A DNA stretch of 64,000 nt from Lactobacillus helsingborgensis (GCF_000970855.1 NZ_KQ034047.1:223623-287622); one strand, 5' to 3'. Shown: positions 46,134-55,628, counted from the first letter of the stretch. Made by a program: numbers and translations. The notes: generated from the sequence alone by a model not told the origin.

Positions 46134-47570
46134 TTATTTATTATTCTTTTTAAATAGTCTCCAGCCACTTAGGATGACCGTAATAAAGCAAATAATCATT
46201 GAAATATTAAAGACTACGTGCATACCATAAATGAAAATCTCCGGCTGCTTAGGCAAGTAAGTCGTGACCCGACTGCCTTTTGCCATACTCATTGCCGCAA
46301 ATAATACCGTAGTAGCACTAGATATTCCGATAACCATACCTAAATTACGTGACAAGGAATTGATACTGCCGGCAACACCTAAATCTTTCTGCTCAACTGA
46401 CCCCATTACCAACGAGTTATTGGGTGAACTGAATATTCCACTACCTAGCCCCATAATTGCAATACTTATTATAAAGAGCCAGATGGAAGATTTTAAGTTG
46501 CACAGCATGTAACCAATTTGACTGATTAACAGCAAAGCTAATCCGATAAAGGTAATTAATTTGGGCCCGATTTTATCAGAAAGAGAACCTGCCACTGGAG
46601 CCGCAAACAATTGTACTACAGGTAAAATCATTAAAATATAGCCGGTTTGACTTGGAGACAAATGCCGGGCACTTTCTAAGTAAAAAGGTGTAACCACATT
46701 AAAGAAAAAGTTCGTAATAAAAATTAACAACGCACAAAGCAGGCTAACAGAAAAATCTGGATTTTTAAACAACTTAAATTGTAATAAAGGGTTGGCTGCA
46801 TGATTTTCGACATACACAAACCAGACAAAACTAACTAGTCCCACTAGCAGCATTATAATTACGGGCAGTGCGCCAAAACCCAGTTGCTGTCCTAAAAAGA
46901 TGCCGCCAAACAGTGTAATCATGCCTAAAGCAAAACTGAAAGAACCGGTTTTATCCAGCGCGGTTTTGGTAAATGTAATGTCTTGGGGTAAAAAGATTGC
47001 ACCAATAACTGCGGCAACCAATCCTACCGGAACATTTAGCCAGAAAATATAAGACCAAGACAGGCGACTCAATATCAATCCTCCTAGACCAGGACCTGCA
47101 ATTGAACCCAGGGCTACAAAGGAGCCAATAGTTCCCAAAGCCTTGCCTCTTTCAGTACTTGGAAAAATTTCAGTAATAATGCCGTTGTTGGTTGCCATAG
47201 TCATGGCAGCTCCAAATGCTTGAATAGCTCTTGCTAGCAGCAAAAATAGCAAATTAATTCTGAAGCCTGATAATAACGAGCCAGCAATAAAGAAAATTGC
47301 TCCTAGGCGAAAGATCTTAATCTTACCGTATATGTCACCTAGCTTCCCAAAAAACAGGATAAAACTGCAAACCACAATTAAATATAAAGAAACAACCCAT
47401 TCTGACTGACTCATTAGGATGTGCAGATCACTACTAATTACGGGTAAAGCAATATTCACAATTGTGCCGTCTAAAGTTGACATAAATGTAAAAAGCCCAA
47501 CTGCAACTAGTATCCACCACCGATTTTTTTGTACCCTGATATCTGTTTGATAACTAATTTTTTGTGTCAT
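46134..47570 (-). CDS. MFS drug:proton antiporter, DHA2 (EmrB/QacA) type
   Basis: 478 residues with 14 membrane segments, the DHA2 layout. Motif FMSTLDGTIVNIALPVIS (TM1), then FGKLGDIYGKIKIF (motif A) and GPGLGGLILSRLSW (motif C region) are visible. Such pumps export drugs, dyes or metabolites using the proton gradient; the substrate cannot be read. GGAG lies 8 bases before the ATG. No regulator gene adjoins it unless the HicB-like protein acts there. Confidence 0.9.
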   Translation of the reverse strand: MTQKISYQTDIRVQKNRWWILVAVGLFTFMSTLDGTIVNIALPVISSDLHILMSQSEWVVSLYLIVVCSFILFFGKLGDIYGKIKIFRLGAIFFIAGSLLSGFRINLLFLLLARAIQAFGAAMTMATNNGIITEIFPSTERGKALGTIGSFVALGSIAGPGLGGLILSRLSWSYIFWLNVPVGLVAAVIGAIFLPQDITFTKTALDKTGSFSFALGMITLFGGIFLGQQLGFGALPVIIMLLVGLVSFVWFVYVENHAANPLLQFKLFKNPDFSVSLLCALLIFITNFFFNVVTPFYLESARHLSPSQTGYILMILPVVQLFAAPVAGSLSDKIGPKLITFIGLALLLISQIGYMLCNLKSSIWLFIISIAIMGLGSGIFSSPNNSLVMGSVEQKDLGVAGSINSLSRNLGMVIGISSATTVLFAAMSMAKGSRVTTYLPKQPEIFIYGMHVVFNISMIICFITVILSGWRLFKKNNK

Positions 47571-47644
47571 TTATTTATCTCCATTTCAATTTAGTTAGGT
47601 ACCTTAATAGTTTGAATTATACTCTTTTTTTCTCAGCTGCCAAG

Positions 47645-47677
47645 AAAAAACAACTGCATATATTATGCAGTTGTTTT
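47645..47677. terminator. Terminator-like hairpin upstream of the MFS gene
   Basis: AAAAAACAACTGCATA pairs with TATGCAGTTGTTTTT around three bases. It lies between two divergent genes, 74 bp behind the MFS start, so the transcript it ends is unknown. Confidence 0.7.
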
Positions 47678-47906
47678 TGTAAGATGAAGAATGTTTCAAC
47701 TTACAGTCAAAATAAAGTTTGGACTAGATTTTGTAATATCTTATTTGGCTAAATAAATAGTTCAAATAAAATAATATTGGTTTAGAATCACTCAATTACA
47801 AACTTAAATTTTATTAATAGAATTTTAAAAATGATTATTTGTGCAATTATTATTTTTTACTACAAATTAGCACTAAAAACATTTGAAAACTAAGCAAAAA
47901 TTAGCA
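47678..47906. other. Intergenic AT-rich stretch
   Basis: Between the hairpin and the permease promoter; no gene or structure recognised. Confidence 0.4.
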
Positions 47907-47935
47907 TTGACTTTAATTAACTACTAATCTATACT
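47907..47935 (+). promoter_or_regulatory. Promoter of the permease/DUF917/hydantoinase operon
   Basis: TTGACT (47907-47912) and TATACT (47930-47935) are 17 bases apart, about 100 bp before the permease ATG, leaving a leader with no clear riboswitch. Confidence 0.65.
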
Positions 47936-48036
47936 CAAAAACATTAGATATTAATTAGCAAATAATAATTATTCTAATAATACGGTGACTATATTGTTCA
48001 TCATAAACTTATTGTTATTTTAGAAAGAGGAAGTCT

Positions 48037-49386
48037 ATGGCGGAAAAAAATCATAATTCCACAGTTGAAGATACATATGATGACTACTCTACACAACGTT
48101 TCCCTAAAGACAAACGTGATCCGATGTGGAAAGTGTTAATGGTACAAATTGGAGGATTTGTAGCTTTAAGTCAGTTCATGCTTGGTGCAGAGCTAGGATA
48201 CGGAATGACATTTCATGACGCTGTACTATCCACTATTTTGGGTAGTGTCATCTTACAATTCATTTCATTTGGTTTAGGTTTAGCCGGTCAAAGAGAGGGC
48301 CTGCCTACCAGTCTTTTGTCAAAATGGGCTGGATTTGGCACAGTTGGCTCAGCTATCGTTGGTTTAACCTTTGCAATTAGTTTAATTGGCTGGTTTGGCA
48401 TTCAAAACTCTGTATTTGCCCAAGGCGTCGTGCAGATAATGAACACAATTACTCACAGTAATATTAATTATCAACTGGTTGCTACTATTACCGGGTTGCT
48501 AGTTACCTTTTCTGTTATTTTCGGCTTTAAGGGGCTAAGTTGGACCACCAACATTTCAATTCCAGCTTTTATTATTGTAATGGGCTTTGCCACTTACAAT
48601 ATGCTTAAAGGCAATAGCCTCAGTCATTTAGTAACGATGGCTGCTCCCGGTGCCGCAATGGGCATGGGTGCTGGGATCACAATGGTTACAGGTAATTTTA
48701 TCGTTGGCGCCATCATCATGCCTGATATAACCAGACGTACTAAAAACGGTCGCGATGTTTTTTGGGTTTGTGTAATCGGTACGATTGTGGGTGAATTAGG
48801 CGTCAATGTCATTGGCGTGTTAATGGCTCACGCGATTGGCTCAAAAGAAATTATGCCTATTATTTACCAATTAACAGGAGCTTTGGGAATTGCTTTAATT
48901 GTGTTGTCATCAGTTAAAGTTAATGACATGAATCTTTATTCTGCCAGCTTAAATGTCGTTAACTTTTTTAGGCAAGTTTTTAAAGTGAGTTTGAACAGAT
49001 CTGTTATGACTGTCATTACCGGTATATTAGGAACAATTCTTTCAGTTATTGGCTTAATTGATAAATTTCAAGGATTTTTGACTGTACTAGGCGTTGTTTT
49101 CCCACCAATAGCAGCCATTATGTTTGTTGACTACTGGCTTTTAAAAACCGACCGCAAAAATTTAGACGAAAGTCGGGCTAAAGGAGAGTTGCCCCAAACT
49201 TCTGCTAAATTACCTGTAATGACGGTTATCGCTTGGATAATAGGAATTTTAGTCGGTCAATTCGTTACATGGGGGGTGCAGTCTTTAAATGTTCTTATTA
49301 GTTCAGGGCTGGTCTATTACTTAGGTAGTCTTTTAGTTAGAAAAGTTGATCAGCGAATAGTTAAAAATAAAGGGATAGAGGAATAG
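48037..49386 (+). CDS. NCS1-type cytosine/purine/hydantoin permease
   Basis: 449 residues with about twelve membrane segments in the CodB-like (nucleobase:cation symporter 1) layout. Visible are LGAELGYGMTFHDAVLSTIL in TM1, GLAGQREGLPTSLLSKWAGF and the GWFGIQNSVFAQGV segment, which in this family lies by the substrate site. A hydrophilic start (RFPKDKRDPMW) is typical. GAAAGAGGAAG precedes the ATG. It is three bases from the next gene, so the three-gene operon likely imports what the two enzymes process. Specificity (cytosine, hydantoin, allantoin or other) is not readable. Confidence 0.85.
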   Translation: MAEKNHNSTVEDTYDDYSTQRFPKDKRDPMWKVLMVQIGGFVALSQFMLGAELGYGMTFHDAVLSTILGSVILQFISFGLGLAGQREGLPTSLLSKWAGFGTVGSAIVGLTFAISLIGWFGIQNSVFAQGVVQIMNTITHSNINYQLVATITGLLVTFSVIFGFKGLSWTTNISIPAFIIVMGFATYNMLKGNSLSHLVTMAAPGAAMGMGAGITMVTGNFIVGAIIMPDITRRTKNGRDVFWVCVIGTIVGELGVNVIGVLMAHAIGSKEIMPIIYQLTGALGIALIVLSSVKVNDMNLYSASLNVVNFFRQVFKVSLNRSVMTVITGILGTILSVIGLIDKFQGFLTVLGVVFPPIAAIMFVDYWLLKTDRKNLDESRAKGELPQTSAKLPVMTVIAWIIGILVGQFVTWGVQSLNVLISSGLVYYLGSLLVRKVDQRIVKNKGIEE

Positions 49387-49389
49387 ATT

Positions 49390-50490
49390 TTGAGTAAAGA
49401 AATAGGAATTAAGGATGTAAAACAAATTGCTATTGGAGCTTCTTTGCTGGGCTCAGGTGGTGGAGGCAATCCGTTTATTGGCGAATTGATGGCAATTTCA
49501 GCCATTAAAAAACATGGTCCAGTGACTTTGCTTGCACCAGACGAATTTCCAGATGACGAATTATTTGTTTCAGCTTCAAATATTGGGGCCCCAGCAGTTT
49601 CAATGGAAAAATTTCCTAATGGAAATGAGTTCGTGAATGCTTTTAAAATTTTTGAGCAATATTATGGCAAAAAAATTTATGGTACCTTTCCGATTGAAGC
49701 AGGTGGCATCAATTCGATGATGCCAATCGTTGCAGCCGCCAATATGGACTTGCCGATTGCAGATGCTGACGGAATGGGACGGGCTTTCCCAGAATTACAG
49801 ATGTCAACTTTTGTTTTAGCAGGACATTCAGTAACTCCTATGGTTTTGTCAGATGAGCGGGGGAATACTTCACTAATTAATACTCCTGATGCTTTCTGGG
49901 CTGAGCGTATCGGTCGTAACTTCACGGTGCAAGTGGGTGCTACTTCTTCAAGCGCCAGTGATTCATTAACTGGTAAACAGATACGTGAAGCTGGAGTTTT
50001 GAATATCGTTGATTTGAGTCAAAAAATTGGGCAGTTAATTCAACATGCCAATGATTACGACTCCGTTGACAGTGCGTTAAGTGAATTATTGCATTTGACT
50101 CATGGTTATAAACTGATGACAGCTAAAATCACGGATATTTCCCATGTCACTAAGGGTGGATTTAACTTTGGTGAAATTACTTTGGGTGGTCTTAATGAAA
50201 ATGAGGGGCAAACTGGTAAGATTTCTTTCCAGAACGAAAATATTATTATGCAGCTTGACGGCAAAATTTTGGCAACCGTTCCCGATTTAATCACTATGGT
50301 TGATATTGACACTTTGCTTCCTATTACAAATGAAGAAGTCCGTTATGGTAAACGGATTATGGTTCTGGGCTTGCCAGCCAATGAAAAATGGCGCACCGAA
50401 GCCGGTATAAAACTCGTGGGACCGCGGTATTTCAAGTACGATGTTGATTATGTCCCAATTGAAAAACGTTACGCAGAATACAACAATTAA
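49390..50490 (+). CDS. DUF917-family protein
   Basis: 366 residues of the DUF917 group, which occurs next to hydantoinase/oxoprolinase-like genes. Family features: IAIGASLLGSGGGGNPFIGEL near the start, GGINSMMPIVAAANMDLPIADADGMGRAFPEL near residue 95, and a C-terminal beta-rich domain (NENEGQTGKISFQNENIIMQL). The gene begins with TTG; GAGG is about ten bases upstream, and the spacing from the permease stop is three bases. The exact biochemistry is unknown; it may be a subunit or modifier of the enzyme encoded next. Confidence 0.88.
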   Translation: MSKEIGIKDVKQIAIGASLLGSGGGGNPFIGELMAISAIKKHGPVTLLAPDEFPDDELFVSASNIGAPAVSMEKFPNGNEFVNAFKIFEQYYGKKIYGTFPIEAGGINSMMPIVAAANMDLPIADADGMGRAFPELQMSTFVLAGHSVTPMVLSDERGNTSLINTPDAFWAERIGRNFTVQVGATSSSASDSLTGKQIREAGVLNIVDLSQKIGQLIQHANDYDSVDSALSELLHLTHGYKLMTAKITDISHVTKGGFNFGEITLGGLNENEGQTGKISFQNENIIMQLDGKILATVPDLITMVDIDTLLPITNEEVRYGKRIMVLGLPANEKWRTEAGIKLVGPRYFKYDVDYVPIEKRYAEYNN

Positions 50491-50505
50491 TAGGAGGAAA
50501 ATTAG

Positions 50506-52074
50506 GTGTATAAATTAGGAATTGATGTCGGCGGTACAAATACTGATGCCGTAATATTGGATGACAAATTAAACGTACTTGTTTCAGCTAAGACCCATAC
50601 TACCAAAGATATTGAAACTGGCATTAAAAATGCTATTCATAAAGTTGTTAATGGCAAAAATATTGATGTTCAGCAAATAAAACAGGCAATGCTGGGGACA
50701 ACTCAAGCCACTAATGCAATTGTTGAACGTAAAAATCTCGGTAAAGTCGGTATCCTGCGAATTGGCTATCCCGCAACCGCATCTGTCTTGCCTTATACAG
50801 AATGGCCTGAAGATATTACGCAAATTCTGTCGAACAAATATGCTTTAATACATGGCGGTTATGAGTTTAACGGCGATCCAATTGTGCCTTTTTCAGAAGA
50901 AGAAGTGCGTACTAAGCTTAATGAATGGCAAGGTCAAATAGATGGATTAGCCGTAGTTGGAGTTTTCTCATCAATTAACGATGATCAGGAAAAACGTGTC
51001 AGTGCAATAGCTCACGAAATCTTAGGCTCTGACTTTCCCGTTTCTATCTCATCTTCAATTGGCTCCATCGGCTTGATCGGACGAGAAAATGCTACTATTT
51101 TGAATGCTGCTTTAAACAAAGTTATCAAAAACGTTACTCATGGTTTTTCACACGCATTGGCAGATGAAAAAATTACTAACGCTACTGTTTACTTATGTCA
51201 AAATGATGGTACGTTGATGTCATTAGAATATGCTGCTAAGTATCCTATTTTAACAATCGGTAGCGGACCAACCAACAGTATTCGCGGTGCAGCTTATTTA
51301 TCTAAAATTAAAAATGCTTTAACAGTTGATATTGGCGGGACCACTTCTGATATTGGCGTGTTAACAAACGGCTTCCCCCGTGAATCTTCAAAGGCTGTAA
51401 CTGTAGGTGGCGTTCGTACTAACTTTAGAATGCCTGACGTATTATCTGTTGGACTTGGTGGTGGTACAATTGTGCGCGTCAGTGATGATGGATCAGTTAC
51501 TGTCGGTCCTGATAGCGTGGGTTATGCTATTACCGAAAAGGCCCTCGTTTTTGGCGGAGACACGTTAACAACAACTGATATTGCTGTTCGTCTTGGGCTA
51601 TGTCAAATTGGTGATCCTAAGTTAGTAGAGTCAATTGATGAAGATACTGCACAAAAAGCTATGAGGAAGATCGCTGCAATCTTAGAAGATGGTATTGATC
51701 AGATGAAAACAAGTGCCGAAGATGTGGAAGTAGTCTTAGTTGGCGGAGGGTCAATTATTGCACCTGAAACTCTCAAAGGAGTTAAACACATTACAAAAAG
51801 TGATTTTGGCGGTGTTGCGAACGCTATTGGTGCCACAATTGCCAGCATTGGTGGTGAATATGAAAAAGTTTATCAGTATGCTCATGTTAAACGCTCAGAT
51901 GCATTATCTGATGTAGAAAAACAGGCAGGGCAACAAGCAATAATGGCTGGTGCAAAAGCCGATACTATTAAAGTAGTTGAAGTGACCGAGGTGCCACTTG
52001 CCTATGCTCCAGGAGAAACAACTAGGGTTAAAGCTAAAGTCATCGGTGAAATTGATAATGCAAAAGAAGCCTAG
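50506..52074 (+). CDS. Hydantoinase/oxoprolinase family ATPase (HyuA-like)
   Basis: 522 residues, related to the A subunit of N-methylhydantoinase and to 5-oxoprolinase, ATP-dependent ring-opening enzymes. The N-terminal actin-like ATPase motif YKLGIDVGGTNTDAVI starts the protein, TQATNAIVERKNLGKVG follows near residue 67, and ALTVDIGGTTSDIGVLTNG near residue 272 is the second phosphate-binding block. There is no HyuB-type partner in the window; instead DUF917 precedes it, the common pairing. GTG start after TAGGAGGAAAA. A terminator follows. Confidence 0.88.
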   Translation: MYKLGIDVGGTNTDAVILDDKLNVLVSAKTHTTKDIETGIKNAIHKVVNGKNIDVQQIKQAMLGTTQATNAIVERKNLGKVGILRIGYPATASVLPYTEWPEDITQILSNKYALIHGGYEFNGDPIVPFSEEEVRTKLNEWQGQIDGLAVVGVFSSINDDQEKRVSAIAHEILGSDFPVSISSSIGSIGLIGRENATILNAALNKVIKNVTHGFSHALADEKITNATVYLCQNDGTLMSLEYAAKYPILTIGSGPTNSIRGAAYLSKIKNALTVDIGGTTSDIGVLTNGFPRESSKAVTVGGVRTNFRMPDVLSVGLGGGTIVRVSDDGSVTVGPDSVGYAITEKALVFGGDTLTTTDIAVRLGLCQIGDPKLVESIDEDTAQKAMRKIAAILEDGIDQMKTSAEDVEVVLVGGGSIIAPETLKGVKHITKSDFGGVANAIGATIASIGGEYEKVYQYAHVKRSDALSDVEKQAGQQAIMAGAKADTIKVVEVTEVPLAYAPGETTRVKAKVIGEIDNAKEA

Positions 52075-52100
52075 ACTGTAGTCATAAAAATTTTTATTTT

Positions 52101-52138
52101 AAGCTGAATGGTTTTTAAAATCACTCAGCTTTCTTTTT
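52101..52138 (+). terminator. Terminator of the hydantoinase-like operon
   Basis: AAGCTGAATGGTTTTT pairs with AAAATCACTCAGCTT with one mismatch and is followed by TCTTTTT. Confidence 0.8.
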
Positions 52139-52311
52139 AGCCTATTTTTGCTATTTGCCTATCTTCAGTGCCCACTAGAAAGTTTGGTTAAGCAGCTATT
52201 TTGTATTAAAATTAAACTAATAAATGAGCGAAAGAAGAATGAACTATGTGGATTTTTGAATTTTAAAATAAATTTTCCCGTAACTATTTATTAATATAGA
52301 AAGAGAATTAA

Positions 52312-53592
52312 ATGATTGAAAACACTCCACGTAAAAATAAAGCTTTTATTGCCGGGGTTAACTTAAATGATTCTAATTTTGATTATTATATGACTGAACT
52401 TGCTAATTTGACTGAAGCTGCCAATATGGAAGTAGTGGGACAAGCACGGCAAAATGCAGAGCATATAGTAGCTGGAACATATTTTGGTCTGGGTAAAATT
52501 AATGAAATAAAAGATATGGCACGCGGCTTAAAGGCAAAAGTACTTATCCTTAATGATGAATTGACTCCAGTTCAAATTCGCAATTTAGAAAAATTGACTA
52601 AACTACGTGTAATTGACCGCACCGAACTAATTTTAGAAATATTTTCAAAGCGAGCTCGCACTAAACAAGCAAAATTACAAGTGCAGCTGGCACGGTTGCA
52701 ATATGAACTGCCTCGGTTGCATCCGTCTGAAAATAATCTAGACCAACAAAGAGGAAACGGCGGTTCCACTGGCGGTGGATTTGCCAACCGGGGTGCGGGC
52801 GAATCAAAACTAGAGTTAAACCGAAGAACTATCGGTAAACAAATTGCCATCATCAAGAATGAATTAAAAGAAATTTCCCAGCAGGAAGAAATAAAAGCCA
52901 AAAGACGTAATCAAAATAATATTCCCAAAGTCGCTTTGGTTGGTTATACGAATGCTGGTAAATCAACCACGATGAATGGGCTTTTACAAGAGTTTTCTAA
53001 ACATAGCGACAAGCAGGTTTTTGTTAAAAATATGCTATTTGCTACATTAGATACTAATGTCAGGCGCATAGAGTTAGATAACAATTTTAGCTTTATTCTC
53101 TCTGATACAGTAGGGTTTATTTCAAAGCTGCCTCATAACTTAGTTGAGTCTTTTAAGGCTACTTTGCAAGAAGTAAGGGATGCCGATTTACTGATAAATG
53201 TTGTAGATGCATCTGATCCAAATATGATTCAAATGATCCGCACTACACAAAATGTTCTGAATGAAATTGGCATCAAAAACACCCCTATGATTACTGCTTA
53301 CAATAAAGCTGATAAGTCAGAAAGAAATTATCCGCAAATTGAGGGCAGTAATATTCTATATTCCGCAACTGATCCTAAGTCGATTACTACTTTAGCCAAT
53401 CTAATTACTAAAAGAATATTCGTTAATTACAAAAGAACCAGGTTGCTATTGCCACTGTCAGATGGTAAAACACTGTCTTATCTACATGAAAATGCACAAG
53501 TAATCAGTGAAAATTTTCAAAACGACGGCATTCATGTGACTGTTCGTTTAGCTCCAGAACAACAGAATAGATTTTCAAATTATATTGTCTAA
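52312..53592 (+). CDS. hflX: GTPase HflX
   Basis: A ribosome-associated GTPase that splits stalled or hibernating 70S ribosomes. N-terminal HflX domain, with the glycine-rich linker GNGGSTGGGFANRGAGESK near residue 150; GTPase domain with G1 GYTNAGKSTTMNGLL near residue 206, G3 DTVGFISKLPHNLVESF, and NKAD. The length of 426 is normal. A short coiled helix stretch separates the two parts. AAAGAG lies before the ATG. Monocistronic. Confidence 0.95.
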   Translation: MIENTPRKNKAFIAGVNLNDSNFDYYMTELANLTEAANMEVVGQARQNAEHIVAGTYFGLGKINEIKDMARGLKAKVLILNDELTPVQIRNLEKLTKLRVIDRTELILEIFSKRARTKQAKLQVQLARLQYELPRLHPSENNLDQQRGNGGSTGGGFANRGAGESKLELNRRTIGKQIAIIKNELKEISQQEEIKAKRRNQNNIPKVALVGYTNAGKSTTMNGLLQEFSKHSDKQVFVKNMLFATLDTNVRRIELDNNFSFILSDTVGFISKLPHNLVESFKATLQEVRDADLLINVVDASDPNMIQMIRTTQNVLNEIGIKNTPMITAYNKADKSERNYPQIEGSNILYSATDPKSITTLANLITKRIFVNYKRTRLLLPLSDGKTLSYLHENAQVISENFQNDGIHVTVRLAPEQQNRFSNYIV

Positions 53593-53596
53593 ATTA

Positions 53597-53630
53597 AAAA
53601 ACTTCTTACACACTGTAAGAAGTTTTTTGT
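53597..53630 (+). terminator. Terminator of hflX
   Basis: AAAAAACTTCTTACA pairs with TGTAAGAAGTTTTTT around three bases, five bases after the stop codon; T runs on both strands also serve the opposing NlpC/P60 gene. Confidence 0.9.
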
Positions 53631-53670
53631 TTTAACGACACGTACTGCCAAAGTTATGGTAACTTCTCTT

Positions 53671-54591
53671 CTAAGCAATTACCCTTTTAGCAACACAAGG
53701 ATAAAAGTAAGAGCTTATTGTTTGCAAAACCACACCCTGCTCCGGTGTCGCAGCACAGACATATTGATTATTGCCGACATAAATACCGACATGGTAAGGC
53801 GCGTCAGCCGATCCCCAATATAGCAAATCACCAGGTTGCAATTGATCCATAGGCACTGTTACGCCTACTTTGACCTGATCAGTTGTCACCCGCGGTAAAC
53901 TAACGCCACCAACTTGGTTATAAACATACTGCACTAAACCGGAACAATCAAAATTGTCCGGTCCATTGCCGCCCCAAACATAGCCTTTGCCGACCTGGCT
54001 TTCTGCCAAGTTGACCACCGCCTGCGTCCTTTTAGAAATATTAGGAGAAGCAGTCTTATTGCTCAAATGCGTAATGGTTGGAGCTGCAGTAGTTTTGTTA
54101 CTTTTCTTTTTTACAACATTACTAAGCTGAGGTACTACTACTTTTTGTTTTTGTACTTTTTGCTTTGGTACCTTCTTCACTACCTTCTTAGCTTTAACCT
54201 TAAGCTTAGATTTTTTAATTTTCTTTTTGGTAGCAGTTTTTCTTACTTGTTCTTGAGCAGTTTTCATATTAGATTGTTCTTCTAAGTCTTTGGTATAGCG
54301 CGCTTCAATCCACTCACTATCACCAATCATGTACCATAATTTGCCTTTACGATCCACTGCCGTTTTAGCAACATTCCACTTACTTTTATTTTTAGCGCGA
54401 AAGTTAATTAACTGTCCACCCTCATAATTAGTCCAAATTTTGACGCTTTTACTTGGTAAGCAATTTATTTCTATTCTTTTAACTGGAGTTTTTAGTGTAG
54501 CAGCATCCACAATTTTCTGTGGTGAAGCCACACCAATTCCGGTGAGTGTCAATGCTGCTGCAAGACCCATTTTCCAAAAATTACGCTTCAT
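53671..54591 (-). CDS. Secreted NlpC/P60 hydrolase with Lys-rich linker (paralogue 1)
   Basis: 306 residues from ATG 54591 (AAGGAG upstream; the TTG before it is less likely). Signal peptide MKRNFWKMGLAAALTLTGIG to about residue 30. An SH3-like wall-binding part follows at about 35-100, with the YGT-type IGDSEWIEARY end. Then a very basic linker (about 110-175, repeats of KKxxK, KVQKQKV). The NlpC/P60 domain begins near residue 195: KGYVWGGNGPDNFDCSGLVQ supplies the Cys and YHVGIYVG the His. The third triad position, His in the two paralogues downstream (YVHAAT or FVHAAT), is Cys here (YVCAAT). It would cut peptidoglycan stem peptides if active. No S-layer or LPXTG anchor is seen. Confidence 0.88.
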   Translation of the reverse strand: MKRNFWKMGLAAALTLTGIGVASPQKIVDAATLKTPVKRIEINCLPSKSVKIWTNYEGGQLINFRAKNKSKWNVAKTAVDRKGKLWYMIGDSEWIEARYTKDLEEQSNMKTAQEQVRKTATKKKIKKSKLKVKAKKVVKKVPKQKVQKQKVVVPQLSNVVKKKSNKTTAAPTITHLSNKTASPNISKRTQAVVNLAESQVGKGYVWGGNGPDNFDCSGLVQYVYNQVGGVSLPRVTTDQVKVGVTVPMDQLQPGDLLYWGSADAPYHVGIYVGNNQYVCAATPEQGVVLQTISSYFYPCVAKRVIA

Positions 54592-54696
54592 CAAATTAAT
54601 TCTCCTTCAGGTAGTATAATGTGATCAAAAATTAGTATTCAATTTTATTTTAACCGCTTCAGATATTTAATCAAGTTACACTAATCAAACTGCAAT

Positions 54697-54730
54697 AAAA
54701 AAACACTTAGAAATTTTCTAAGTGTTTTTT
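54697..54730 (-). terminator. Terminator of the second NlpC/P60 gene
   Basis: AAAAAACACTTAGAAA pairs perfectly with TTTCTAAGTGTTTTTT. Confidence 0.9.
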
Positions 54731-54744
54731 CTCAAATCGTATTC

Positions 54745-55467
54745 TTAGTCAAGAACACGCTTAGCAACTGATGGATAGAAGTATGAACTCAAATTTTCTT
54801 TAACAACTCCTTGAGTTGGAGTTGCTGCATGAACATATTGGTTATTGCCAACATAAATTCCCACATGATAAGGGGCGGTCGATGAACCCCAGAACAAGAG
54901 ATCTCCCGGCTTCAAGTTCTGCAATGAAACTTTTTTACCTTCCTTAACTTGAGAATAAGTAGTGCGACTCAAATTCATGCCAGCAGCTTTACTATAAACA
55001 TATTGAGCTAGTCCTGAGCAATCGAATCCTTGAGGACCATTGCCACCCCAAGCGTAAGCTTTACCCACTTCAGCGTTAGCCAAGTCAACAACTTTTTCAG
55101 CTTGTTTGACAGATTTTTTCTGAGGAGAAACTGCCTTGATTTTGGTACCAGGTTTAACTGTGTAACGAGCCTGAATCCATTGATTTTCGCCAATTTGATA
55201 CCAAGTATTGCCTTTTTGGTCAATAGCGCTGCTCAAAACGGCAACAGTTTTTCCGTGTTTAATCCGCTCGCCAGTAAAGTTAGGATTTTCATAATTATCC
55301 CATATATTAATGCCATAACCAGGGACATAATTGATTTTTACTTTTTTCGTAGCCGCTTTAACAGTCGCAGCTGTCGCATTAGAATTAGCTAAATTGGCAA
55401 CGCCAAATCCAGTAACTGCTAAAGCTGCTGCAGTAGTAAATTTTACCCAATTACTTTTTACTTTCAA
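54745..55467 (-). CDS. Secreted NlpC/P60 hydrolase (paralogue 2)
   Basis: 240 residues from TTG 55467, which has GGGAGG nine bases upstream; a TTG two codons earlier is too close to that site. A signal peptide (TTAAALAVTGFGVANLANS) leads to an SH3-like segment with NFTGERIKHGKTVAVLS and a short linker, then NlpC/P60 from about residue 130: KAYAWGGNGPQGFDCSGLAQ, YHVGIYVG and YVHAATPTQGV form the full Cys-His-His triad. It is the middle of a three-gene paralogous set, each with its own terminator. A WalR-like box lies about 90 bp upstream. Confidence 0.9.
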   Translation of the reverse strand: MKVKSNWVKFTTAAALAVTGFGVANLANSNATAATVKAATKKVKINYVPGYGINIWDNYENPNFTGERIKHGKTVAVLSSAIDQKGNTWYQIGENQWIQARYTVKPGTKIKAVSPQKKSVKQAEKVVDLANAEVGKAYAWGGNGPQGFDCSGLAQYVYSKAAGMNLSRTTYSQVKEGKKVSLQNLKPGDLLFWGSSTAPYHVGIYVGNNQYVHAATPTQGVVKENLSSYFYPSVAKRVLD

Positions 55468-55553
55468 AATCAATATCCTCCCGTCATCACATTAAATGTT
55501 TAAGACAATTCAATTCTACTTCTATGTTACAAAATCAATTTTACTCGTAGATT

Positions 55554-55570
55554 ATTACAAGAAGGTTACA
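55554..55570 (-). promoter_or_regulatory. WalR-like (YycF) box upstream of NlpC/P60 paralogue 2
   Basis: On the minus strand TGTAAC, five bases, TGTAAT: a full match to TGTWAH-N5-TGTWAH, the site of the WalRK wall-homeostasis system. It lies about 90 bp before the start of a wall hydrolase gene. Confidence 0.6.
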
Positions 55571-55588
55571 ATAATAATACTAGTAAGT

Positions 55589-55628
55589 AAAAAAGCCCTT
55601 CCATCGAATTTATATGATAAAGGACCTC
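55589..55628 (-). terminator. Probable terminator of the third NlpC/P60 gene
   Basis: On the minus strand AGGTCCTTTATC pairs, with G-T pairs and one bulge, with GATGGAAGGGCTTTTTT. Confidence 0.6.

Noticed and set aside
54600-54700. WalR box upstream of NlpC/P60 paralogue 1
   Set aside because: Only TGTAAC is clear; the second half-site (TAAATA) does not fit TGTWAH.
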